Shown: in pieces, positions 1 through 9,068 of the stretch
How the letters are laid out: the number at the start of each line of letters is the position of its first letter
How positions within the stretch are numbered: position 1 is the stretch's first letter
Assembly: GCA_902363625.1 (NCBI GenBank)
Contig: CABJAS010000003.1
Coordinates: 124,001 to 188,000 of the forward strand
Source: Clostridiaceae bacterium
Lineage (GTDB): Bacteria; Bacillota_I; Bacilli_A; Erysipelotrichales; Coprobacillaceae
Length of the DNA stretch: 64,000 nucleotides
Direction of reading: 5' to 3'
The notes under the pieces: generated by a model
The model's input: the letters and a program-made list of their open reading frames with translations, nothing else
Told to the model about the DNA's origin: nothing
The model's database searches: none
Made by a program: the position numbers and the translations under genes

Positions 1-316
1 CGGAAATAATCAATGCCGAAAAGCTGTTCGTCATAATTTCTTCGGCACCATCTTGATTCTTTTCTCCAAGTTTAATGGCACACAACGGCGCTCCACCGAC
101 TCCGACTAACTGTGTAAACGCCATGATTAATGTCACTAATGGCAAAGCCGTGCTTAATCCTGCCATCGCAATCGTACTGTCCGCCATTTTTCCAATGAAA
201 ATACGATCGACGATATTATATAAAACATTCACTAATTGAGCAATGATGGAAGGAACAGCTAAACTAAAAAGCAGCTTCCCGATCTTTCCCGTTGCCAAAT
301 CATTTTTTGAACTCAT
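1..316 (-). CDS. MATE family efflux transporter, N-terminal part
   Basis: The gene runs off the left edge of the window, leaving about 105 N-terminal residues. It begins MSSKNDLATGKIGKLLFSL and continues with hydrophobic segments containing IVDRIFIGK, which is typical of the first two helices of MATE (multidrug and toxin extrusion) carriers. These proteins export drugs or metabolites in exchange for Na+ or H+ across the cytoplasmic membrane. The start at 316 is supported by AAGGAGG a few bases upstream. A second, complete MATE gene lies at 44171-45538. The substrate cannot be told from the sequence. Confidence 0.85.
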   Translation of the reverse strand, partial: MSSKNDLATGKIGKLLFSLAVPSIIAQLVNVLYNIVDRIFIGKMADSTIAMAGLSTALPLVTLIMAFTQLVGVGGAPLCAIKLGEKNQDGAEEIMTNSFSALIIS

Positions 317-493
317 CTCATATTCCTCCTTATCACACAAAGAGCGATTATATCACTCTCATCTTCATTTTTCTACATATTTTTATAATAATGAAAAGGG
401 TTGATTTTCAGATGGTTTTATTTCCCTTTCTTTTAGTATGCCCAGCTATGTAAAAATTAGCGGTATTCTGTTTCCCAAACCATTATTTGAGAT

Positions 494-519
494 AAAAAAG
501 GAACTTCAAATAAAGTTCC
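494..519 (-). terminator. Terminator of the CstA-like gene
   Basis: On the minus strand a GGAACTT/AAGTTCC stem is followed by six T residues, directly after the stop codon at 522. Confidence 0.75.
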
Positions 520-521
520 AA

Positions 522-2171
522 TTAAGCCTCTTTTAGCTTTTTGAAATTAGAAAAGGCAACGATTGCTCCCAATACCACAAGCAATACGGCAAAAACAAGC
601 TGTAAGCCCTGTGTCATCAAATCGATGCTTCCGGTAGTCAGCCATGCCATCACAATGCCATAAATAGACTGTCCTAAGGAAGTAAAGGTGACTACCAACA
701 TTAAACACATTGGAATCCACAGCATAAAGCCTTTTCGTCCAGTTGTTTTTAAGAATACGGATAGTGAAATTAAGACTAATGCAGACAACAGCTGATTGCT
801 GGCACCAAACAATGGCCAAATATTATTATAACCACCTAAAGCCAGTAAGTATCCAATCACTAATGTAATGATTGTGGCTGCATACTTATTCTTAAAAATC
901 TTCGCTAAGCCTTTTTCATTCCCGCCGTTATCACACAACTCCTGTAAAGACATACGTCCGATACGTGCCACGGAATCCAAAGAAGTCAAGGCTAAAGCCG
1001 ATACCGACATCGCCATCAGGCAGGTAGCAATATGACTAGGCACTCCCAGCTTCCCTAAGAAGCCGGAAACCCCTGTAGAAAATAATTGAAATGGTGTTCC
1101 TTTTGGCAAAGCTCCCCCGCTTGCCAAAGAAGATACCACTACTAGCGCTAAAACCGCCAACAAGGCTTCTAAAAGCATCGCTCCAAAGCCAACCATCTTC
1201 ATATCTTTTTCATTACTGATCTGCTTAGAAGAAGTACCGCTGGATACCAACGAATGGAATCCCGAAACAGCTCCGCAGGCAATTGTAACGAACAATGTTG
1301 GAAATAGGAATTTCCCATCAACAACAAATCCGGTAAAAGCCGGTAAGTCCATCGACGGATTTGCCGCAAAAACACCAATCACAGCTCCTAAGATCATTCC
1401 CACTAATAAGAAAGTTGTCAGATAGTCACGTGGCTGCATCAACAACCACATTGGTAAAATAGAAGCTAAGAATAAATAACCGATGATAATAAAGATCCAG
1501 AAGCTGCGATCTACACACATTGGAAATAAGATTCCCAAAGCAATCATAGCGATTAATAAGATAACGCCAATAATAAATTCTGTAATCTGTGAAGGCTTTT
1601 TATATTTAATAAATAATCCAAACACGATAGCGACAACAATAAATAACATTGAAATTGAAGCAGTAGTCCCATTGACCGTATTGATTGCCCCCTCTGCATC
1701 GATACCGTCAAATGTTCCGGCTACGATATCGGTAAAAGCAGCGATAACGATCAAGGTAAATAACCAGCAAAATACCAGGAACATTTTCTTTCCGGTTTTG
1801 CCAATGTATTTTTCAATAATTAGCCCCATTGATTTCCCCTCATTTTTGACTGACGCATACAAAGCCCCAAAATCATGGACAGCACCAAAAAAGATTCCCC
1901 CAACTAATATCCATAGCAATGCCGGCAGCCAGCCAAACATTAAAGCAATGACCGGTCCGGTAACTGGTCCTGCACCGGCAATAGAAGAAAACTGATGTGC
2001 AAATACCACTAATTTAGGCGTAGGTACATAATCTTCTCCATCTTCTCTTTTAAAGGCAGGTGTCTGTGCCTCTGCATCGATCCCCCAAGTTTTTTCCAAG
2101 TATCTCCCATACAACAGATAGGCTCCCCCTAGAACGATGATGGCGATCGCAAGTATGATCAAACCATTCAT
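522..2171 (-). CDS. cstA: Carbon starvation protein CstA family transporter
   Basis: This is a polytopic membrane protein of 549 residues. CstA-family members import peptides or pyruvate and are made when carbon is scarce. Family features include the N-terminal GRYLEKTWGID, the FAHQFSSIAGAGPVTGPV stretch and FHSLVSSGTSSKQISNE in the middle. An upstream in-frame ATG would add 11 residues, but the ATG at 2171 has GGGAGAG at good spacing and gives the expected MNGLIILAIAI helix. The length matches the shorter Firmicute-type members rather than the roughly 700-residue enterobacterial form. It is a single-gene unit with its own terminator. Whether the substrate is pyruvate or peptides is not decidable here. 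Confidence 0.88.
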   Translation of the reverse strand: MNGLIILAIAIIVLGGAYLLYGRYLEKTWGIDAEAQTPAFKREDGEDYVPTPKLVVFAHQFSSIAGAGPVTGPVIALMFGWLPALLWILVGGIFFGAVHDFGALYASVKNEGKSMGLIIEKYIGKTGKKMFLVFCWLFTLIVIAAFTDIVAGTFDGIDAEGAINTVNGTTASISMLFIVVAIVFGLFIKYKKPSQITEFIIGVILLIAMIALGILFPMCVDRSFWIFIIIGYLFLASILPMWLLMQPRDYLTTFLLVGMILGAVIGVFAANPSMDLPAFTGFVVDGKFLFPTLFVTIACGAVSGFHSLVSSGTSSKQISNEKDMKMVGFGAMLLEALLAVLALVVVSSLASGGALPKGTPFQLFSTGVSGFLGKLGVPSHIATCLMAMSVSALALTSLDSVARIGRMSLQELCDNGGNEKGLAKIFKNKYAATIITLVIGYLLALGGYNNIWPLFGASNQLLSALVLISLSVFLKTTGRKGFMLWIPMCLMLVVTFTSLGQSIYGIVMAWLTTGSIDLMTQGLQLVFAVLLVVLGAIVAFSNFKKLKEA

Positions 2172-2351
2172 ATTTTTCTCTCCCCTCATATTATATATGA
2201 ACATTTATTAGATTAAACCTAAAAATATGATTCGTCAATCGTCTTTTAATAAAAAATAAGATTATTTCAAAAGTAAACGCTAACAAACACAAAACATTTT
2301 AAGAAACTTTGGATTATGTTATAATAAAAAGGAAATATAAGGGGGAATACC

Positions 2352-3020
2352 ATGACATTTAGAGAAATAATCGAACATGAAAAACAAAAAAACTATTATC
2401 AGGAACTCAAAAAGAAAATTGATCAGGAATATGCAACACAAACGGTTTATCCTCCTAAGCAAGATATTTTTAGAAGTCTGAATCTTACTTCATTTGATAA
2501 TGTTAAAGTGGTCATTGTCGGTCAGGATCCTTATCATGAACCGGGACAGGCAAACGGATTGGCTTTTTCGGTTCATCCCAATATTACCGTTCCGCCTAGT
2601 TTAGTTAATATCTATAAGGAATGTCACGATGATCTGGGCTGTTATATCCCTAATCATGGTGATTTGACATCATGGGCAAAGCAGGGGGTTCTGCTTTTGA
2701 ATAATGTCTTAACCGTACGTGCCCATCAAGCTAATTCTCACCGTGGTTTAGGCTGGGAACAATTGACTCTGAATATTATTCGCTATTTAAATCAGCGTGA
2801 AAAACCGTTAGTCTTTATCTTATGGGGAAAGAATGCTCAGGAAAAGATTCAGTATATTGATACCTCTAAGCATTTAATCATTAAAAGCTCACACCCTTCT
2901 CCTTATTCAGCAGATTACGGTTTCTTTGGTTCCAAGCCTTTTTCTAAAGCCAATGCTTTTTTAGTTCAGCATCAGATTGAACCGATCGACTGGCAGATTA
3001 AAAACTTGGAAAGAAGGTAG
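2352..3020 (+). CDS. ung: Uracil-DNA glycosylase (family 1)
   Basis: Ung removes uracil from DNA, arising from cytosine deamination or misincorporation, and starts base-excision repair. The water-activating motif GQDPYH is at residues 57-62 with catalytic Asp59, and the second motif HPSPYS is at 181-186 with His181. The 222-residue length is normal. The start follows a GGGGGAAT ribosome site, and a TATAAT box lies just upstream near 2320. The deformylase homologue follows four bases after the stop, so the two are probably co-transcribed. Confidence 0.96.
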   Translation: MTFREIIEHEKQKNYYQELKKKIDQEYATQTVYPPKQDIFRSLNLTSFDNVKVVIVGQDPYHEPGQANGLAFSVHPNITVPPSLVNIYKECHDDLGCYIPNHGDLTSWAKQGVLLLNNVLTVRAHQANSHRGLGWEQLTLNIIRYLNQREKPLVFILWGKNAQEKIQYIDTSKHLIIKSSHPSPYSADYGFFGSKPFSKANAFLVQHQIEPIDWQIKNLERR

Positions 3021-3024
3021 ATGT

Positions 3025-3438
3025 ATGATTCGAGAAATAGTAAAGGATAAAATACTGCTAAGCCAAAAATCTATTGATGCTGCCTATGAGGATAAAAGCA
3101 TTGCTCAGGATCTCTTAGATACGCTAAACGCTCACCAAGAGCATTGTGTCGGCATGGCTGCCAATATGATCGGTGAACTTAAAAATATTATTGTTATTAC
3201 CGATCAAGGTTCTCCTATTATCATGTATAATCCGCAGATCATAAAAACAACAGGAAAGCCATACACTGCACAAGAAGGCTGTCTTTCTCATCAAGGAACC
3301 AAAGAAGCCTTGCGCTATCCTAAAATTAAAGTGGCTTATTTAGATCATGACTTTAAAAAGAAAATTAAGACGTTTAGTGATTATACTGCTCAGATTATCC
3401 AGCATGAGATGGATCACTGCAACGGTATCCTTATATAA
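3025..3438 (+). CDS. Peptide deformylase homologue (short form, divergent motif 1)
   Basis: The product is 137 residues. Deformylases remove the formyl group from nascent N-terminal fMet. Motif 2 EGCLS (Cys86) and motif 3 HEMDH (His127, Glu128, His131) supply the three metal ligands and the catalytic Glu. Motif 1 reads GMAANMIG at 43-50 instead of the usual GxGxAAPQ, so the conserved Gln is replaced. The protein is also shorter than the main bacterial Def (about 150-185 residues). An upstream in-frame ATG at 2977 lies inside ung; the start at 3025 has GAAGG before it. It could be a genuine secondary deformylase or a specialised paralogue. Neighbouring map (convergent) acts next in N-terminal methionine removal. 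Confidence 0.82.
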   Translation: MIREIVKDKILLSQKSIDAAYEDKSIAQDLLDTLNAHQEHCVGMAANMIGELKNIIVITDQGSPIIMYNPQIIKTTGKPYTAQEGCLSHQGTKEALRYPKIKVAYLDHDFKKKIKTFSDYTAQIIQHEMDHCNGILI

Positions 3439-3440
3439 AA

Positions 3441-3466
3441 AAAGATCGGGCTAACCCGATTTTTTT
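3441..3466. terminator. Bidirectional terminator between def-like gene and map
   Basis: An ATCGGG/CCCGAT stem with a four-base loop is flanked by A-tract and T-tract, so it can stop transcription from both convergent genes. Confidence 0.85.
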
Positions 3467-4337
3467 ACTTTGAAATAATTTCTACACCCTCATCTGTAAC
3501 CAGCAGTGTATGTTCCCATTGTGCAGACAAAGAGCCATCGTCTGTATAAGCCGTCCAGTCATTGCCTTCTTTTAAATGAATGTCTTTTTTCCCCGCATTA
3601 ATCATCGGTTCAATGGTAAAGACCATTCCCGGCACTAATACTTCTGTCGGTTCATTCGGTTTAAAGTGGAATACATAAGGATCTTCATGCATTGACAGTC
3701 CCACTCCATGACCACAGAATTCACGTACGACACTATATCCGTTAGCTTCCGCAAACTCCTGAATTGCCACACCAATATCACCTACACAGCTTTCCCATGG
3801 CTTTACACTTTCTATTCCTTTATATAGGCATAGGCGTGTGATTTCCACAAGCTCCTTTGCTTCCTTGCTGACATCACCAATCATGAACATTCTTGAAGCA
3901 TCAGCAAAATATCCATTTAAATCCGTTGTCGCATCGACATTGATAATATCTCCGTCTTTTAAAACCACATCTTTTGACGGAATACCATGACACACCTCAT
4001 CATTAACGGAAGTGCAGATACTTTTAGGATATCCCTGATAGTTTAAGTCTGCTGAACGGGCATGATGCTTTGCAAGATACGCATTTGTCATCTGATCGAT
4101 ATCTTCTGTTGTCATCCCCGCTTTAATATGCGCCTCAATATGATCCAGCAATCCGTTATTCACGATTGCCGCTTGACGGATTCCCTCGATTTGTTCTTCG
4201 TTTTTTATCATTTTCTTAGTAGGAATTTTATATCCCTGCTTTTTTAATTGTTCTAGCTTAGTGTCAAATTCTAAATGACATTTCTTATATTTTTTATTGC
4301 TGCCGCACCAGCATGCGTCATTGCGAGATAATTTCAT
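3465..4337 (-). CDS. map: Methionine aminopeptidase type I with N-terminal SEC-C zinc finger
   Basis: Map cleaves the initiator methionine from nascent proteins in the cytosol. Counting from the chosen start, a SEC-C finger (Cys9, Cys11, Cys20, His21) precedes the pita-bread catalytic domain. The dinuclear metal site is complete: Asp135, Asp146, His210, Glu243 and Glu275, with His117 in the substrate pocket. The finger-bearing form is common in Firmicutes and may dock on the ribosome, by analogy with the SecA C-terminal motif. The ATG at 4337 is preferred over the one at 4343 because AAGAAGG sits six bases before it and directly abuts the other. It converges on the deformylase-like gene. Confidence 0.95.
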   Translation of the reverse strand: MKLSRNDACWCGSNKKYKKCHLEFDTKLEQLKKQGYKIPTKKMIKNEEQIEGIRQAAIVNNGLLDHIEAHIKAGMTTEDIDQMTNAYLAKHHARSADLNYQGYPKSICTSVNDEVCHGIPSKDVVLKDGDIINVDATTDLNGYFADASRMFMIGDVSKEAKELVEITRLCLYKGIESVKPWESCVGDIGVAIQEFAEANGYSVVREFCGHGVGLSMHEDPYVFHFKPNEPTEVLVPGMVFTIEPMINAGKKDIHLKEGNDWTAYTDDGSLSAQWEHTLLVTDEGVEIISK

Positions 4338-4393
4338 TTCCATCCTTCTTTCTTATATTAGTATATCATGTTCACAATTCTAATCCAAATATC

Positions 4394-4454
4394 TTGACAT
4401 ATTTATTTTTATATTCTACTATGTATTTAGATATTTAGACAATCATCTAAATAT
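4394..4454 (+). promoter_or_regulatory. Promoter and downstream palindromic operator of ABC exporter
   Basis: TTGACA (4394-4399), a 17-base spacer and TACTAT (4417-4422) form a near-consensus promoter. Just downstream is a 9+9 inverted repeat, ATATTTAGA (4431-4439) and TCTAAATAT (4446-4454), placed before the AAGGGGG ribosome site. Such a palindrome suits a dimeric repressor, but no GntR-type regulator is encoded beside it in this window. Confidence 0.7.
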
Positions 4455-4470
4455 ATAAGGGGGTACATTT

Positions 4471-5181
4471 ATGTTACAAATTAAAAACTTAACAAAGAAG
4501 TACGGAAACAAGGTTGCGGTTAACCATCTAAATCTTACCGTAGAAAGCGGGGATATCTATGGTTTTATCGGTCACAACGGAGCCGGAAAAACAACCACGA
4601 TCAAGGCAGTTACCGGAATCAACAATTTTGATGAAGGAGAAATCTTAATTAACGGAAAATCCATCCAGTCTCAGCCAATCGAATGTAAGAAAATGATGGC
4701 TTATATTCCGGATAACCCGGATCTGTACGAGCATTTAACAGGTATCCAATATTTAAATTTCATTGCTGATATTTATCAGGTGGACAGTGAAAAAAGATTT
4801 CAATTGATTGATAAATATTCTACTCAGTTTGAAATCAAGCAGAATCTCGGAGATTTAATCTCTTCTTATTCTCATGGGATGAAACAGAAATTAGCGATTA
4901 TCTCTGCTTTAGTGCATCAGCCCAAATTATTGATTCTTGATGAGCCGTTCGTCGGACTGGATCCTAAAGCAAGTTTAACCCTAAAAAATATTATGCATGA
5001 ATTATGCTTAGAAGGAACTGCGATATTCTTCTCTACTCATGTATTGGAAGTCGCTGAAAAATTATGTAACAAAGTAGCAATCATTAAAGGTGGTGAACTG
5101 CTTGCCTGCGGAGATATGGAAGAAGTCAAAGGGAACAGCAGTTTGGAAAATGTGTTTATGGAGCTGACTGATCATGAATAG
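4471..5181 (+). CDS. ABC transporter ATP-binding protein
   Basis: This 236-residue ATPase subunit has Walker A GHNGAGKT at 34-41, a YSHGMKQK signature (a variant of LSGGQ) and Walker B LLILDEPFVGLDP. It is of the ABC-2 exporter type seen with drug, bacitracin or lantibiotic exporters. Its 3' end overlaps the permease gene by eight bases, so the two are translationally coupled. The promoter and palindrome at 4394-4454 indicate regulated expression. The substrate is unknown. Confidence 0.93.
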   Translation: MLQIKNLTKKYGNKVAVNHLNLTVESGDIYGFIGHNGAGKTTTIKAVTGINNFDEGEILINGKSIQSQPIECKKMMAYIPDNPDLYEHLTGIQYLNFIADIYQVDSEKRFQLIDKYSTQFEIKQNLGDLISSYSHGMKQKLAIISALVHQPKLLILDEPFVGLDPKASLTLKNIMHELCLEGTAIFFSTHVLEVAEKLCNKVAIIKGGELLACGDMEEVKGNSSLENVFMELTDHE

Positions 5182-6760
5182 CTTAGGATTATTGCTTAAA
5201 GTCAATCTCCTTCATCTCTTTAACTTAAATGCTTTGCTACATGTAAAAAACACAAAAAATAAACTTAAATTATTGGGCTTTGCTTTTACTCTTTTCATTG
5301 CCGCCGCTGTCATTTGTGTATATGCCTATATGTATTTCTATGCGATGGCACCGATTCTTTTTCAAACCGGTACATTGGATTTACTGTTAGGGGCGATGAT
5401 GGCAATCGCATCTTTAATCATCACGTTTACTTCGATCTATAAAGTTGTCGGAATGATCATCAACTGTAAAGACTACGATCTTTTAAGTGCTTTGCCCATT
5501 TCAAATAAAACCATTATGATCAGCAAGTGGACTATGCTTTATGCAACAAACCTTATTGTGACTTTACTCGTCATGATTCCGGCTTTAGTTGTTTATATTC
5601 AGTTTATCTCTGTTCCATTTACTTTTTATATTCTTTATTTCCTATTTGCATTCCTGATTCCACTAATCCCATTAGTGATCGGCTGCATTATCGGAATCGT
5701 CATTCAATATGTATCCAGTTTTTTCAGAAGTAAAAACTTAATTTCTATTTTCCTAACTTTTATCTTAGTTTTAGCAATTATGTATTTCTCATTTTCTGTG
5801 CAAACAGAAGAACAATTAATTGATATAGGAACTATGATTACCAATACACTGAATCATATTTATCCTCTGACCGGTATGTTTATTCAGGCGCTGGCACACA
5901 ATAACTGGGCAATGACAGCATTATTTATTGCTATTAATGTGGTGGTATTTACAATCTTTATCTGGTTTGTCTCTGCTCAATATCAGACATTAAACAGTTT
6001 AGTAAAAAAACATAACACCGTATCTCATTACCAGTTAGAAAAAACAAAATCCTCTTCAGTCTTTATGACATTGTTTAAAAAAGAAGTTAAACGTTACTTT
6101 TCTTCTACCATCTATGTAACCAATACTGCTATGGGTATCGTCTTGCAGACGGTAGGTGTTGTATTCTTGGCAATTAAAGGGGTTGACGGTCTTGAACAAA
6201 TGCTATCAATTCCCGGAATCAATGAAATGCTCAGCGGCATTCTGCCACTATTTATCTGTGCAACGATTGGTCTTGGATCAACTACTGCCGCCAGTATCTC
6301 AATTGAAGGAGATCAGTTATGGATTATCAAATCATTGCCCATTGATGCAATGACAATCTTTAAAGCAAAAATGGGTGTCAACATGATCGTGACAATTCCT
6401 TTATGCTTAGTTAATGTTGGTGTTTTAGGTCTCTTCTTCCGATTACCTATATTCCAAATTCTTTTCACCGCAGTTTTAGCGATTATCTGCATACTATTCT
6501 TCTCAATGTTCGGGTTGATTATCAATCTTAATTTCCCGGTATTCGACTGGGTAAATGAAGTACAGATCGTTAAACAGAGTGTTTCCAGCTTCATTTCCAT
6601 CTTTGCCGGATTGGCAACGATCATTATTCCCGGCTATTTATTTATTCGTACCGGAAACATGATGGTATTGTACGGATTTTTAGGAGTGATGATAGTATTA
6701 GTCCTTGCTTCTTACTTCTATTTAAAAACAGCCGGAACAAAAATTTTCAATCAATTATAA
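5174..6760 (+). CDS. ABC transporter permease (ABC-2-like, large)
   Basis: The product is a 528-residue membrane protein with about twelve hydrophobic segments, roughly in two halves separated by a polar stretch near residues 265-300. It is the membrane partner of the ATPase encoded immediately upstream. A single long permease with one ATPase resembles Firmicute exporter systems of the YtrC/YtrD or Skfe type in layout; no specific substrate motif is visible. The ATG at 5174 overlaps the preceding stop codon, and the coding sequence is uninterrupted. Confidence 0.88.
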   Translation: MNSLGLLLKVNLLHLFNLNALLHVKNTKNKLKLLGFAFTLFIAAAVICVYAYMYFYAMAPILFQTGTLDLLLGAMMAIASLIITFTSIYKVVGMIINCKDYDLLSALPISNKTIMISKWTMLYATNLIVTLLVMIPALVVYIQFISVPFTFYILYFLFAFLIPLIPLVIGCIIGIVIQYVSSFFRSKNLISIFLTFILVLAIMYFSFSVQTEEQLIDIGTMITNTLNHIYPLTGMFIQALAHNNWAMTALFIAINVVVFTIFIWFVSAQYQTLNSLVKKHNTVSHYQLEKTKSSSVFMTLFKKEVKRYFSSTIYVTNTAMGIVLQTVGVVFLAIKGVDGLEQMLSIPGINEMLSGILPLFICATIGLGSTTAASISIEGDQLWIIKSLPIDAMTIFKAKMGVNMIVTIPLCLVNVGVLGLFFRLPIFQILFTAVLAIICILFFSMFGLIINLNFPVFDWVNEVQIVKQSVSSFISIFAGLATIIIPGYLFIRTGNMMVLYGFLGVMIVLVLASYFYLKTAGTKIFNQL

Positions 6761-6811
6761 CGTATAACTCTGTCATTTTCACTCATATTAAAAAGGTAAA
6801 GGAGAATGGAT

Positions 6812-6946
6812 ATGAGTAAAAAACACAAGAAGAACCAACAAAGTCAGCCTCAAACTCAAAATGAACAATCTTCATTTAAAGATTATAAGGATGACTTGGT
6901 CAATCACAGTGACAAGTATCGTAATGATTCTGCCGCAGAAGCATAG
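6812..6946 (+). CDS. Small charged hypothetical protein (44 aa)
   Basis: A strong AAAGGAG precedes an ATG that opens a 44-codon frame encoding a very hydrophilic, Lys- and Gln-rich peptide (MSKKHKKNQQSQPQTQNEQ at the N-terminus). It lies 51 bases after the ABC permease and directly before a terminator, so it may be the last gene of that operon. The composition resembles small disordered proteins annotated as hypothetical in Firmicutes. The frame is too short to assign a family. Confidence 0.6.
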   Translation: MSKKHKKNQQSQPQTQNEQSSFKDYKDDLVNHSDKYRNDSAAEA

Positions 6947-6956
6947 ACCTTTACCA

Positions 6957-6990
6957 AAAAAACATCGGGAAAATTCCCGATGTTTTTATT
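6957..6990. terminator. Bidirectional terminator
   Basis: An ACATCGGGA/TCCCGATGT stem with a four-base loop has A- and T-tracts on its two sides. It separates the small protein gene from the convergent penicillin-binding protein gene. Confidence 0.85.
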
Positions 6991-8968
6991 TTATTGTTTC
7001 AAATATTGCTTTTACTTTATGCACAGCTAACAAACTGCCGCCTTGTTCTTTTGCGTTTTCGCACATTAAAGCAAGCACAAGTGATTGATCTCCATTATCA
7101 TTAAAGCCAATAAACCAGCCTAATTCATTGTCTCCCACTTCTGCTGTCCCGGTTTTTCCGCCAATCCTCATACCTTCGATATAAGCATCACTGCCGGATA
7201 CTCCCTTAGTTTCAACAGAAGCAATCAAGTCCTCCTTGATTATTTCTGCATTTTCTTTTGAAACCACATTCTCTTTCCATACACTTTGAGTTGAATTACT
7301 TTCTAAATAAGGTGTCATCATATTTCCACCATTTAGAAAAGCAGAATAAATACTTGCAAGATGGAGCGGTGAAATTAAGACATCGCCCTGTCCGTAACCA
7401 CTGTTAGCCAATGTGACTTCATCTTTCATATTGCTTCCATAAGTTGATGCCGCAAAATCAAATCCGGCATTAAAGGTTTCATTGAATCCTAAAGCATCTA
7501 ATCCACCGGTATAAGCTTCTGTTCCTAATCGGCATGCCACTTTAGCAAAATAAGTGTTATCCGAATAGATCAGGGCATTCTTTAAGTTTACTTCATCTCC
7601 GTAATCAGTGACAGTAGTGACAAAATAATCTCCCCAGCTGCTGTCTTTCTGCCATTTTAAGCCATCTTCTCTTCCTAAGTTCTCACTTTCAGTCATTGCG
7701 TTCTTTTCTAAGCCTAATAAAGCGGTCACTGATTTAAACGTTGACCCCGGAACATACGTACTGGTAAAACGATTGATCAATGGCTTTTGACTATCATTGT
7801 TCAATGCATCCCATTGTGTATTGGTAAGCCCGGCAATGAAATCGTTAGGATCATAAGAAGGCGCACTGACTAATGCCATAATCTCTCCGCTATACGGATA
7901 AATAGCACTGGCTGTCCCCGAATCTTTGTCAAACTGCTGATAAATCGTATTTTGGAGTTCGGCATCGATCGTTAGTGTCACATCTTTTCCATCTTCTACT
8001 TTTTTTGATTTAATCGTTGATTTTGTATTTCCATCTTGATCAATAATGGAAATAACACAGCCATTGCTTCCACGCAGCTCATCTTCATAAATATACTCTG
8101 CTCCGGTCTTGCCAATGACACTGTTGGCTGTATAGCCTTTTCCTTTATTCTCTTTTAATTCTTCTGCTGTAATGCTTTGAACATAACCGGTCAAAATCCC
8201 CGCCGCATTTTTATATGGATATGTACGAATCGTTGTAGTATTGATCTGTACACCGCTGATCTCTAACACTTGACTTTCTAACGCTTCATCCATCACCATG
8301 GTTTTGATAGGTACAAAGTAATCATCCTGTACCCATGAAGCATTCAATGCGGTATTAATCGTTTCTTCACTGATATTCAGCAATTCAGATAGCTTTTTAA
8401 TTGATTCTTCCTTATCTTTTAATTTCCCCGGTACCAAACCAATCTCATCTGCTTCTCCCTGAGTAGCCAAAGCGTTATGATTGCGATCATAAATACTTCC
8501 ACGCTTTGCTTCTGTATTTTCAACATTGATCTTATCATTAACCGTTAAATCCGGAAAAATTAATTTTGACCACCAATCGATTTTATAAGTACCGCCCTCT
8601 GATATTAGATCCATCGTATTATTAAACTGAATCTCTCCGGCATCACTTTGCATCGTTGTCTGATAAGTGACCGTTTTTCCTTTTTCGCCTTTTGCGATCT
8701 CATCAATCGTAATAACAATATTCGCCGCACCAATACCTTCATAAATATTCTGATTGCGCTTAATAAATGTTTCTTCATCGATGGCTTCCTTAGATTCCTT
8801 CGTAATCATCGAATACATTTTTTCATATTCTCCATTATTTAAAGCTTCTACATAAGATAAGACAATCTTTTTAGGATCTGGCTTATTAAAAAACAGAAAA
8901 TATCCGGCAACCAAAAGAATGACAACAGCAACACCGCCGCCAATCATTGTTAATTTCTTTTTATCCAA
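6986..8968 (-). CDS. Class B penicillin-binding protein, MecA/PBP3-like transpeptidase
   Basis: This 660-residue peptidoglycan transpeptidase is anchored by an N-terminal membrane helix (about 7-27). An NTF2-like MecA-N domain follows (about 30-140), then a dimerisation domain, then the catalytic domain with SxxK STFK at 409-412, SDN at 469-471 and KTG at 605-607. The architecture is that of PBP2a and B. subtilis PBP3, enzymes often of low beta-lactam affinity. Resistance is not shown here. Translation begins at TTG (8968), supported by GGAGGG nearby; no better ATG is present. The upstream region carries one copy of a 50-bp repeat also found before the neighbouring ABC exporter. Confidence 0.93.
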   Translation of the reverse strand: MDKKKLTMIGGGVAVVILLVAGYFLFFNKPDPKKIVLSYVEALNNGEYEKMYSMITKESKEAIDEETFIKRNQNIYEGIGAANIVITIDEIAKGEKGKTVTYQTTMQSDAGEIQFNNTMDLISEGGTYKIDWWSKLIFPDLTVNDKINVENTEAKRGSIYDRNHNALATQGEADEIGLVPGKLKDKEESIKKLSELLNISEETINTALNASWVQDDYFVPIKTMVMDEALESQVLEISGVQINTTTIRTYPYKNAAGILTGYVQSITAEELKENKGKGYTANSVIGKTGAEYIYEDELRGSNGCVISIIDQDGNTKSTIKSKKVEDGKDVTLTIDAELQNTIYQQFDKDSGTASAIYPYSGEIMALVSAPSYDPNDFIAGLTNTQWDALNNDSQKPLINRFTSTYVPGSTFKSVTALLGLEKNAMTESENLGREDGLKWQKDSSWGDYFVTTVTDYGDEVNLKNALIYSDNTYFAKVACRLGTEAYTGGLDALGFNETFNAGFDFAASTYGSNMKDEVTLANSGYGQGDVLISPLHLASIYSAFLNGGNMMTPYLESNSTQSVWKENVVSKENAEIIKEDLIASVETKGVSGSDAYIEGMRIGGKTGTAEVGDNELGWFIGFNDNGDQSLVLALMCENAKEQGGSLLAVHKVKAIFETIK

Positions 8969-8988
8969 ACTTCTCCCTCCTTTTTATT

Positions 8989-9038
8989 ATTGTAACATTT
9001 AGACAAAGTGAATGCTATGGAGAATATAAAGGATTTAA
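8989..9038. repeat. 50-bp direct repeat, copy 1 (promoter side of PBP gene)
   Basis: This 50-base segment matches 11554-11603 at 49 of 50 positions, in the same orientation. On the minus strand it contains an extended -10-like TGTTACAAT just upstream of the PBP ribosome site, so it probably holds the PBP promoter. Confidence 0.9.
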
Positions 9039-9068
9039 GCAATAAATCGTTACTCAAATCTCTGCTGC

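Noticed and set aside
5527..5733. 68-codon frame inside the ABC permease gene
   Set aside because: Out-of-frame shadow of a clearly coding membrane protein.
8989..9038. BlaI/MecI-type operator in the repeat before the MecA-like gene
   Set aside because: TGTAACATTTAGACA is only weakly symmetrical and lacks the TACAnnTGTA core.
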